A DNA stretch of 12,397 bases from Lactobacillus delbrueckii (GTDB lineage: Bacteria > Bacillota > Bacilli > Lactobacillales > Lactobacillaceae), in contig SFHY01000028.1 of NCBI GenBank assembly GCA_004556255.1, positions 1 to 12,397 of the forward strand, in the 5' to 3' direction. The notes under the pieces were generated by a model. That model did not search any database. It had not been told where the DNA came from and saw nothing but the letters and a program-made list of their open reading frames with translations. Positions within the stretch are counted from its first letter, which is position 1, and each line of letters starts with the position of its first letter. A program made the translations under genes and the position numbers. This document shows positions 6,756 through 12,397 of this stretch, piece after piece.

Positions 6756-7649
6756 ATGTCCTACTTAAGTCAGCGGGCAGTCACGGCGATTGCCGTCTTT
6801 TTCCAAGCTGACCCTGATGAACTGAATTTCGTGCCTTTACACAAGGGCATGACCAACCACTCCTTCCGCCTGGATTATGGCGGAAAAAGCTACCACTTCC
6901 GCCAGCCCAGGCCTGGCCGGCAAATTATCGACCGGACCCGGGAAGCCGCGGTCTACCAGGCCATCGCCCCCTACAACTTCTGCGACTCCCCCCTTTACCT
7001 GGATCCGGAAACCGGCTATAAGCTCAGCCCCTTTTTGCCCCAGGCCCGGCCCTGTAACCCGAAAAAAGAAGGCGACCTGGTCCGCTGGGTGAAAAAAATC
7101 AAGCGCCTGCACCAGGCCAAGATCGAGCTCCCACATAGCTTCGACCTTTTTGCCCAGATCAAGCATTACGAGCAAATCCGGGGCCTCCGGCCCTCCCTTT
7201 TCCCAGACTACCGGGAAATTAAAGAGCAGATTTTTAGCTTAAAACCCTACTTAGACACAGTGCCAAAGGAAAGCTGCCTGACCCACCTGGATCCGGTGGC
7301 TGACAACTGCCTTTTTTACCAGGAAGGCGGACAAAGCAAACTGCAATTAACCGACTGGGAGTACGCGGGGATGCAGGACCCGCACGTGGACCTGGCCATG
7401 TTCGCCATCTACGCCGGTTATGAAAGAGCGGAACTTGATCACTTGCTGGATTTGTATTTTGGCCAAAAGTGCCCGGAAAATATCAAGAGCAAGATCTACT
7501 GCTACATGGCCATCTGCGGCCTGCTCTGGTCCAACTGGTGCGAGGCCTTCCAGCCGGAGCAGGCCCTGGCTCCTTACGGCCGGCGGCAGTACCGCTATGC
7601 CAAGGAGTACGCGGCAATAGCTTTGAAAAGAACGGGGGTGGCCGGATGA
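6756..7649 (+). CDS. licA: Choline kinase LicA
   Basis: The 297-residue cytoplasmic enzyme would phosphorylate choline with ATP, the first committed step of the phosphocholine pathway. It has the aminoglycoside phosphotransferase/choline kinase fold: an N-lobe with LHKGMTNHSFRLDYGGKSY near residues 28-46, the catalytic loop HLDPVADN (His177, Asp179, Asn184), and the metal-binding DWEYAGMQDP (from Asp200) that is characteristic of bacterial LicA. Length fits the family. The ATG at 6756 follows GAAGGTGA with good spacing. Its stop overlaps the licC start (ATGA), so the two enzymes are probably produced together. No CAAT or other simple repeat of the kind that phase-varies Haemophilus licA is present at its 5' end. 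An ethanolamine kinase activity is possible but less likely beside licB and licC. Confidence 0.93.
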   Translation: MSYLSQRAVTAIAVFFQADPDELNFVPLHKGMTNHSFRLDYGGKSYHFRQPRPGRQIIDRTREAAVYQAIAPYNFCDSPLYLDPETGYKLSPFLPQARPCNPKKEGDLVRWVKKIKRLHQAKIELPHSFDLFAQIKHYEQIRGLRPSLFPDYREIKEQIFSLKPYLDTVPKESCLTHLDPVADNCLFYQEGGQSKLQLTDWEYAGMQDPHVDLAMFAIYAGYERAELDHLLDLYFGQKCPENIKSKIYCYMAICGLLWSNWCEAFQPEQALAPYGRRQYRYAKEYAAIALKRTGVAG

Positions 7650-8536
7650 CGTACGCCGACAACGCGGTAATCTTGGCTGGCGGGACCGGAGCCCGCTTTG
7701 CCCCCTTGTCTTATGACAAGCCCAAGGGCCTGATCGAGGTCAAGGGTGAAATTATGCTCGAGCGGCAGATCCGCCAGCTGCAAGCGGCCGGAGTTAACGA
7801 CATCTATATCGTCACCGGCTACAAGAAGGAGCAGCTTTTTTACTTAAAGGACAAGTACGGCGTGCAATTGATCGACAATCCCGCCTATGCCCGGCAAAAC
7901 AGCGCGGCTAGTCTCTGGCTGGCCCGGGGCGTGATCAGAAACAGCTTCATCTGCTCGGCGGACAACTACTTTTTGTCCAATCCCTTCCGCCTGGGCCTGG
8001 AGAAAGCCGGCAGCTACTATGCCGGCCAGTACAGCCAAGGTGAAACTGACGAATGGGGCATCGCAACTGACCAGGAGGGCTATATTGACCGCGTGACCAG
8101 GTCGGCTAAAAATTCCTGGTACATGCTGGGCCATGCCTTTTGGCGGGAGGACTTTTCCCGGCGCTTTTTTCAAATCATGGAGAAAAAAGGCGACGCGGCC
8201 AGCGGCAAGTATTGGGAGGAGATTTTTGCCGAAAACTTAGACCTGCTCAAGATGCGGGTAGCCAGGTTCCCGGCCGGCTATATCCAGGAATTCGACAGCC
8301 TGGAAGACTTGCGCCAGTTCGACAAGTCCTACCAAGAGGATTCCCGGTCCTATATCCTGAAAAAATGCGCCAAAATTCTAGCTACCGATGAAGGAGAACT
8401 GGACCGGATCAAGCCCATCAAGGGCCGGGGCAATGAGGCGATTGGCTTTCACTTCCGCCATGACGGGCGCCTGTATTGCTACATCTACCAGCTGGGCCGG
8501 GTCATCCGCTGCCAGCGGCTAGGGCATCCCTATTAA
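7646..8536 (+). CDS. licC: CTP:phosphocholine cytidylyltransferase LicC with C-terminal extension
   Basis: The 296-residue enzyme would make CDP-choline from CTP and phosphocholine. The N-terminal nucleotidyltransferase domain opens with AVILAGGTGARFAPLS (7-22) and DKPKGLIEV (24-32). YIVTGYKKEQ and the SADNYFLSNPF motif follow, the latter holding an aspartate expected to bind metal. LicC of Streptococcus pneumoniae is about 229 residues, so this protein is some 65 residues longer. The extra part, about 236-296, contains ELDRIKPIKGRGNEAIGF and HDGRLYCYIYQLGRVI. It resembles the N-lobe of choline kinase, as in the adjacent LicA, without a catalytic loop. The start at 7646 overlaps the licA stop by four bases. 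A GGGGGTGG site precedes it, and earlier in-frame starts would lie deep inside licA. Confidence 0.92.
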   Translation: MTYADNAVILAGGTGARFAPLSYDKPKGLIEVKGEIMLERQIRQLQAAGVNDIYIVTGYKKEQLFYLKDKYGVQLIDNPAYARQNSAASLWLARGVIRNSFICSADNYFLSNPFRLGLEKAGSYYAGQYSQGETDEWGIATDQEGYIDRVTRSAKNSWYMLGHAFWREDFSRRFFQIMEKKGDAASGKYWEEIFAENLDLLKMRVARFPAGYIQEFDSLEDLRQFDKSYQEDSRSYILKKCAKILATDEGELDRIKPIKGRGNEAIGFHFRHDGRLYCYIYQLGRVIRCQRLGHPY

Positions 8537-8554
8537 ATAGGAAGGAAGGCGATC

Positions 8555-9490
8555 ATGTTAGCGGGAATTTTAGCTGGCATCACTTGGGCCGTAGAAACCC
8601 TGCTCTTAGGCCGGGCGGTAGCTTTGCCGGTTTTCAGCCGGGATTTAGAGGCCGCCTTTTTAGCCCCCTTTGTCTGCGCCTTTTTCCATGACACCCTCTC
8701 CTGCTTCTGGCTCTGGGGGCAGAGGCTGGCGACTGGGGAAAGGTCTGCCTGGAAAAATTGGCAAAAAGGCGGCGGCTGGATCATTTTAGCCGCGGCGGTT
8801 GGCGGCCCGGTCGGGATGACGGGCTATGTTTTAGCGGTCAAGTTCATGGGGCCAGCCTTAGGGGCCGTAGCCTGCGCTCTTTTTCCAGCGGTTGGGGCCC
8901 TCTTGGCCCAGCTGCTATTAGGAGAAAGGCTCCCTCTCTCCCGCTGGGCCTGCCTTTTGGCGAGTTTAGCCGGAGTGTATGGCTTGACTACCAGCGGGCA
9001 AGTGACTGAGGACAATATAATCTTGGGCTTGGCCAGCGCTATTATGTGCGCCGGCGGCTGGGGACTGGAGGCAGTGATTTTAGCCAAGTGCTTTAAGGGC
9101 GGGATCAAGACCGGCCAGGCCTTGCAGATAAGGCAGACTACGGCGGCTGTAATCTCGGGGATGCTTTTGGTCACGGCCCTGCAGGCGGGAGACTTTGTTG
9201 GCGAGCTGGTGACTAAAGGGCCGGGTAAGCTGGGATTTTTGCTCGCCGGCGCCAGCGCTATGGCAACGGCCTCCTACTTCTGTTACTACAAGGCCATTAA
9301 GCAGGTGGGGCCGAGCAAGGCGATGGCCTTGAACGTGACCTACGCGGCCTGGGCCTTTCTCTTTACAGTCCTGGCGGGCGGCTGGGATTTGGTCAACTGG
9401 CGGACCATCTTTTTCGCCGGCCTGGTCTTTGCCGGCAGCATTTTGACGGCGGCAGACTGGCGGGCTTTGTTTAAGCGAGGTGATGACTGA
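8555..9490 (+). CDS. licB: LicB-type choline permease (DMT/EamA family)
   Basis: The 311-residue membrane protein has about 10 hydrophobic segments arranged as two EamA-like halves, as in drug/metabolite transporters. MLAGILAGITWAVETLLLGR at the start and the GGPVGMTGYVLAVKFMGP stretch with the following PAVGALLAQLLLGE are close to those of LicB choline transporters. With licD, licA and licC beside it, the likely cargo is choline taken up from the medium, since most lactic acid bacteria do not make it. The ATG at 8555 has GGAAGG upstream and lies 18 bases after licC. Its stop shares a base with the start of the next gene (TGATGG). General DMT permeases look similar, so the cargo call leans on context. 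Confidence 0.88.
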   Translation: MLAGILAGITWAVETLLLGRAVALPVFSRDLEAAFLAPFVCAFFHDTLSCFWLWGQRLATGERSAWKNWQKGGGWIILAAAVGGPVGMTGYVLAVKFMGPALGAVACALFPAVGALLAQLLLGERLPLSRWACLLASLAGVYGLTTSGQVTEDNIILGLASAIMCAGGWGLEAVILAKCFKGGIKTGQALQIRQTTAAVISGMLLVTALQAGDFVGELVTKGPGKLGFLLAGASAMATASYFCYYKAIKQVGPSKAMALNVTYAAWAFLFTVLAGGWDLVNWRTIFFAGLVFAGSILTAADWRALFKRGDD

Positions 9491-10125
9491 TGGAAAAAAT
9501 CAACTACCGGAAAGTAAAGGGGCGGCCGGTCTACCGGACAGCCAGCCGCTTGCTGGATTTGGGCTTGAGCAGCTTAGGCCTGGCCCTCTTCTCTCCCCTG
9601 CTTTTATACTTAGCGGTAAAGATCAAATTAGAAGACGGCGGGCCGGTTTTATATTCGCAAACCCGCCTGGGCCAAGGCGGACAGGCTTTTAAAATCTGGA
9701 AATTCCGCTCCATGATCGAGGGGGCGGACAAAATGAAAAAAGATTTACTGGAGAAGAATGAGATTGCGGGTGCCATGTTTAAGATCAAGGATGACCCAAG
9801 AGTGACCAAAATCGGGAAGATGATGCGGCGGCATAGCTTGGATGAACTGCCGCAGCTGGTCAATGTATTAAAGGGCGAGATGGCCTTGATTGGTCCCCGG
9901 CCGCCCCTGCCGGAAGAAGCCAGGCAGTACAGCGCATATGACTGGCAAAGGCTCTTGGTTAAGCCGGGATGCTCTGGCCTGTGGCAGGTGGAGTGCCGGA
10001 ACGAAGGCGATTTTGACCAGATGGTGCAATTAGATATCAAGTACATCAACCAGCGGTCCCTGTGGCTGGATTTGCGGTTGATTTTTAAAACCCTTGGCCT
10101 GCTTTTTAAGCCAACAGGGATGTGA
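9490..10125 (+). CDS. Undecaprenyl-phosphate sugar-phosphate transferase (priming glycosyltransferase)
   Basis: The 211-residue protein belongs to the bacterial sugar transferase family (polyprenyl-phosphate hexose-1-phosphate transferases of the EpsE/CpsE/WcaJ C-terminal type). It would start each repeat unit by moving a sugar phosphate, probably galactose- or glucose-1-phosphate, onto undecaprenyl phosphate. One membrane-inserted helix (about 21-44) is followed by KIWKFRSM (68-75), DELPQL (118-123) with the catalytic acidic pair, and GPRPPLPEE (135-143). This is the short form with only the catalytic module; longer homologues carry four extra N-terminal membrane helices. The ATG at 9490 follows GAGGTGATG and overlaps the licB stop by one base. 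The exact sugar cannot be told from sequence. Confidence 0.93.
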   Translation: MEKINYRKVKGRPVYRTASRLLDLGLSSLGLALFSPLLLYLAVKIKLEDGGPVLYSQTRLGQGGQAFKIWKFRSMIEGADKMKKDLLEKNEIAGAMFKIKDDPRVTKIGKMMRRHSLDELPQLVNVLKGEMALIGPRPPLPEEARQYSAYDWQRLLVKPGCSGLWQVECRNEGDFDQMVQLDIKYINQRSLWLDLRLIFKTLGLLFKPTGM

Positions 10126-10137
10126 GGAGGGATTTTT

Positions 10138-11319
10138 CTGAAAGAGAGACATGTATTTATTATCGGTTCTAAGGGCCTGGGCTCTTATGGGGGCTACGAA
10201 ACCTTCGTCAAGCAGCTCCTGGACCAGCACGCGGGTCATGAAAAGATCCAGTACCACGTGGCCTGCAAGGAAAACGGGGATGGCGCCATGGAAGGCAGCC
10301 GCATCCGCTTTAAGTACCGGGGGGCGAATTGCTATAAGATCCGGGTACCGGAGAAGCTGGGCCCGGCGCAGGCGATCTATTATGACCTGGCAGCCTTAGA
10401 CTATGGGATCGATTATTGCAAGCGGCATGAGATTGAGGGGGCGATTTTTTACATCCTGGCCTGCCGGATCGGGCCTTTTATGAAGAAGTACGCAAAGCAA
10501 GTCCACCGCTTAGGCGGACAGGTCTTCATCAACCCGGACGGGCATGAGTGGCGGCGGGGCAAGTGGCCCTGGCTAGTCCGCAAATATTGGCAAGTGTCGG
10601 AAAGATTGATGGTAAAAAATTGCGACCAGGTGATCTGCGATTCGATTGCGATTGAGCGCTATATTTTAAAGAACTACGGCAAGTACCGGCCAGAGACTGC
10701 CTTCATCGCTTATGGCAGCCAGCTGGCGGCTAGTCCTTTAGGCGACAATGACCAGCTTTTTAACAATTGGCTGAAGGAGAAAAAATTGCGGACGGGGCAG
10801 TACCACTTGATCGTGGGCCGGTTTGTGCCGGAGAATAATTTTGAGACGATGATCAGGGAATTTATGGCGAGCAAGAGCCGGAAGGATTTGGCCATTATCA
10901 CGACGGCTAACGAGCGCTTTTTGGCAAAATTGGAGGAGAAATTGCACTTCAAGCGAGACCCGCGGATCAAGTTCGTGGGCACGGTTTACGACCAGGATTT
11001 GCTTAGAAAAATCCGGGAGAATGCCTACGCCTACTTGCACGGGCACTCAGTCGGCGGAACCAATCCGTCCCTTCTGGAGAGCCTCAGCAGCACCAAGCTG
11101 AACCTGCTCTACGACGTTGCCTTCAACCAGGAGGTGGCCAGGCAGGCTGGTCTTTACTGGAGCAAGGAACCGGGAAGTTTGCGACGGTTAATCGAGAAGG
11201 TTGAAGGCTTCAGCCAGCAGGCAGTTGAAGACTTTGGCCAGGCGGCCCGGAGGCGGATCGCGCATGCTTACAGCTGGCCCGCGATTGCCGGGGAATATGA
11301 GGAATTGTGGCTGAAATGA
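10138..11319 (+). CDS. DUF1972/GT4 glycosyltransferase, rhamnosyltransferase-like (predicted CTG start)
   Basis: The protein resembles the DUF1972 plus GT4 glycosyltransferases such as pneumococcal WchF/CpsT rhamnosyltransferases, which add the second sugar to the lipid carrier. Read from CTG at 10138 it has 393 residues. The N-terminal Rossmann motif HVFIIGSKGLGSYGGYETF (5-23) is complete. The C-terminal donor site has GGTNPSLLESL (306-316) with Glu314. No ATG, GTG or TTG lies in frame before this motif. CTG at 10138 sits 7 bases after AGGAGG (10125-10130), so it is the likely start; the first in-frame conventional start is GTG at 10258, which would lose 40 residues and the whole motif. It is the last gene of the plus operon, 12 bases after the priming transferase. 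The sugar donor is inferred from family only. Confidence 0.85.
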   Translation: MKERHVFIIGSKGLGSYGGYETFVKQLLDQHAGHEKIQYHVACKENGDGAMEGSRIRFKYRGANCYKIRVPEKLGPAQAIYYDLAALDYGIDYCKRHEIEGAIFYILACRIGPFMKKYAKQVHRLGGQVFINPDGHEWRRGKWPWLVRKYWQVSERLMVKNCDQVICDSIAIERYILKNYGKYRPETAFIAYGSQLAASPLGDNDQLFNNWLKEKKLRTGQYHLIVGRFVPENNFETMIREFMASKSRKDLAIITTANERFLAKLEEKLHFKRDPRIKFVGTVYDQDLLRKIRENAYAYLHGHSVGGTNPSLLESLSSTKLNLLYDVAFNQEVARQAGLYWSKEPGSLRRLIEKVEGFSQQAVEDFGQAARRRIAHAYSWPAIAGEYEELWLK

Positions 11320-11321
11320 AG

Positions 11322-11353
11322 AAGACCCGCATCCATGATTGGGTGCGGGTCTT
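11322..11353 (+). terminator. Hairpin directly after the polysaccharide operon
   Basis: AAGACCCGCATCC (11322-11334) pairs over 13 bases (one G-U) with GGGTGCGGGTCTT (11341-11353) around a six-base loop, three bases after the stop codon. The stem is strong, but only a short T run ends the right arm before GGC. Termination may therefore be incomplete, and the structure may also protect the mRNA end. Confidence 0.7.
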
Positions 11354-11360
11354 TGGCTAT

Positions 11361-11388
11361 AAAAAAAGAGCGCCTATTAAGCGCCCTT
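11361..11388 (-). terminator. Rho-independent terminator on the minus strand
   Basis: On the minus strand AAGGGCGC pairs with GCGCTCTT (one G-U) around a seven-base loop, and the right arm runs into a continuous T tract (11361-11367). This is a canonical terminator for transcripts reading leftward, either the Rpn mRNA or a small RNA started near 11492. Confidence 0.7.
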
Positions 11389-11492
11389 ACCGGTTCGGCA
11401 CAAGTAATCAGCTGGTACCATTTCTTGCAAACTCAATAATAAGATATGCAATTAGGGGGGAATCCCCGATGAACCTGGTTCATAATCGTGAT
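11361..11492 (-). ncRNA. Possible small RNA of about 130 bases
   Basis: On the minus strand a perfect TATAAT (11499-11504) would start a transcript near 11492 that ends at the U-rich hairpin at 11361-11388. The RNA would contain the ATGAACC/GGTTCAT and GGGG/CCCC hairpins and no sizeable reading frame. No good -35 lies at standard spacing (CAAATT at 17 bases; TTGACT only 12 bases away). It could simply be the 3' untranslated region of the Rpn gene. No known RNA family is recognised. Confidence 0.25.
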
Positions 11493-11508
11493 GTTTACAT
11501 TATAGCCC

Positions 11509-11537
11509 AGCGGGCAAGTCAAATTTGTCCGCTTTTT
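11509..11537 (+). terminator. Rho-independent terminator on the plus strand
   Basis: AGCGGGCAAG (11509-11518) pairs with TTTGTCCGCT (11524-11533) with two G-U pairs and a five-base loop, followed by a run of T to 11537. It has the form of a good terminator for rightward transcription. It probably backs up the U-poor hairpin at 11322-11353 and stops polysaccharide-operon transcripts from running antisense into the Rpn gene. Confidence 0.65.
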
Positions 11538-11543
11538 GCGTGC

Positions 11544-12397
11544 TTACTCTTTCTTGAGCAAGTCCTTGTACATAGGCCGGTCTGCCTCGGGGATACCCAG
11601 GAGGTCCATGGCTCCATCCGGAGTTAAGTTAGTGGTGTTCAAAATGTTGATCAGGTGATCTCTAGTCACCTTCTCAGTCGTTTCTTTAGTCACTTCTTTA
11701 GTGACTTCTTCAGTCGTTTCCTTCTTTGCCCGATCAATCTTGACCTGGATAAATTGTGGCAGTACATCAGTCATGGTAGTCACCTCGTTCTTATCTCTTT
11801 TTTCTAGTTTCTTGATTAATTCGTCATAAGCATGGGTACCCGACAGGGCGTTCATCATGTCCAAAAGAAGCATGATATCTTCTACTGACAACTTTTTGGC
11901 GCTTGGGTGGTATTCTTCACCAGCATTGGTCTGGATGAAGTATTCCGCCAGGCAGAAAAAGGCACTCTTGAAGCGCTTATCCAGTTCTTGCATGGACAAA
12001 TCACTAACCCGGTAAAAAGCCTTGATCTCGTAATCACTAATCAGTGGCCGCATCTCTTCGGGCAGCTTCTTCATATTGATACTCCCCAGCAAATTCCGGC
12101 TGTAGTGCCAAGCTTCTTTCCCGTAGTATACCACCAGCGTGAGTACGGGGTAGAGCTTTTTGCTCTTGGTGAGCTGGTAGCGGTAAGCCGCGGCATCGTA
12201 GTTCATCACCCGCGCTGGCATATTTTTGTCCGGCCGGGTTTGGTTCTCAATGCCGACCAGCGAGATGACGACCTTCTTCTTGCCGATCGTCAGCAGCTTG
12301 GCCACGTCCCGGTCCTGGCTGTGAATCTTCCCGTTAGCTTTATAGAAGCTAAGCGTGTTGGTATTTGCCAGCATCTCGGGCTTGATGACTTGCTGGC
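11544..12397 (-). CDS. Rpn-family recombination-promoting nuclease/putative transposase (5' end outside window)
   Basis: About 283 residues are visible; the frame stays open to the window edge (QQVIKPEMLANTN), so the true start is to the right and the ATG at 12374 is internal. VISLVGIENQT followed by MPARVMNYDAAAYRYQ is the signature of the Rpn (YhgA-like/PD-(D/E)XK nuclease) family, with the Glu of GIENQT a likely catalytic residue. E. coli Rpn proteins are DNA endonucleases that raise RecA-independent recombination. In lactobacilli such genes occur in many diverged copies and are often annotated as transposases. The C-terminal part has a charged repeat region (TTEEVTKEVTKETTEKVT) before a short terminal domain ending in PMYKDLLKKE. 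It is unrelated in function to the polysaccharide genes and marks the right border of the cluster. Confidence 0.88.
   Translation of the reverse strand, partial: QQVIKPEMLANTNTLSFYKANGKIHSQDRDVAKLLTIGKKKVVISLVGIENQTRPDKNMPARVMNYDAAAYRYQLTKSKKLYPVLTLVVYYGKEAWHYSRNLLGSINMKKLPEEMRPLISDYEIKAFYRVSDLSMQELDKRFKSAFFCLAEYFIQTNAGEEYHPSAKKLSVEDIMLLLDMMNALSGTHAYDELIKKLEKRDKNEVTTMTDVLPQFIQVKIDRAKKETTEEVTKEVTKETTEKVTRDHLINILNTTNLTPDGAMDLLGIPEADRPMYKDLLKKE
11666..11725 (-). repeat. 12-bp tandem repeat inside the Rpn gene
   Basis: On the plus strand five consecutive degenerate 12-base units can be laid out: TCACCTTCTCAG, TCGTTTCTTTAG, TCACTTCTTTAG, TGACTTCTTCAG, TCGTTTCCTTCT. In the protein they give a four-residue period rich in Thr, Glu, Val and Lys, probably a charged helix or coiled-coil linker. 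The period is a multiple of three, so copy-number change would keep the frame. Confidence 0.7.

Larger units (their letters stand above)
11320..11543. other. Convergent intergenic region with stacked hairpins
   Basis: The polysaccharide operon (plus) and the Rpn gene (minus) end facing each other here. The 224 bases hold three terminator-like hairpins (listed separately), a GGGG-AAT-CCCC mini-hairpin (11457-11467) and a 15-base interrupted palindrome ATGAACCTGGTTCAT (11469-11483). No protein gene is convincing; the plus-strand ORF passing through (11307-11627) has no family features and overlaps both neighbours. Confidence 0.6.

Noticed and set aside
6700..6900. Phase-variation repeats at the start of licA, as in Haemophilus lic1
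   Set aside because: No tetranucleotide or long homopolymer tract is present at the 5' end or upstream; only a six-base T run occurs in the spacer.
11307..11627. 106-codon plus-strand ORF after the polysaccharide operon
   Set aside because: It passes through two terminator hairpins, overlaps both neighbours and lacks recognisable sequence. A shorter start at 11470 lacks the hydrophobic profile of an Fst-type toxin.
1..12397. tRNA genes, CRISPR arrays and complete insertion sequences
   Set aside because: No cloverleaf-like segment, no regularly spaced repeats and no transposase with terminal inverted repeats were seen; the Rpn protein is a nuclease family, not a bounded element.

Overview
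The window looks like a surface-polysaccharide locus of a low-to-middle GC Gram-positive, most likely a Lactobacillus of the delbrueckii type. The reasons are strong AGGAGG-type ribosome binding sites, a CcpA-type cre site, an Rpn-family nuclease of the lactobacillar type, and GC-rich third codon positions. The species call rests on overall look, not on a search. By eye (sampled 60-base lines) the polysaccharide genes are about 55-65% GC, against about 47-53% in the flanking genes.

Layout. Positions 1-722 (minus) hold the 5' part of a dihydroxyacetone kinase DhaK subunit, with its own promoter and a cre site at 762-790. Positions 832-5518 (minus) hold a four-gene operon: a Caps_synth/GT32-type glycosyltransferase, a DUF6625-like putative glycosyltransferase, a Wzy-like polymerase and a Wzx-like flippase. 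A 301-base AT-rich divergent control region follows (5519-5819). Positions 5820-11319 (plus) hold licD, licA, licC, licB, a short priming sugar-phosphate transferase and a DUF1972/GT4 rhamnosyltransferase-like protein. Positions 11320-11543 are a convergent terminator region with several stacked hairpins. Positions 11544-12397 (minus) hold an Rpn-family PD-(D/E)XK nuclease that runs off the right edge.

How the genes work together. The priming transferase would load the first sugar phosphate on undecaprenyl phosphate. The DUF1972, Caps_synth and DUF6625 proteins would extend the repeat unit, Wzx would flip it and Wzy would polymerise it. In parallel, LicB would import choline, LicA would phosphorylate it, LicC would activate it to CDP-choline and LicD would transfer phosphocholine to a sugar. 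The window therefore encodes all four steps of a lic1-type phosphocholine pathway inside an exopolysaccharide cluster. This predicts a phosphocholine-decorated polysaccharide, which is the most noteworthy inference here. No chain-length tyrosine kinase/phosphatase genes (Wzd/Wze/Wzh) and no LytR-type regulator are visible.

Other points of interest: LicC carries a C-terminal extension resembling the N-lobe of its neighbour LicA. The last operon gene appears to start at a CTG codon. The licD-licA gap is rich in inverted repeats. A 12-bp tandem repeat encodes the charged tail of the Rpn protein.
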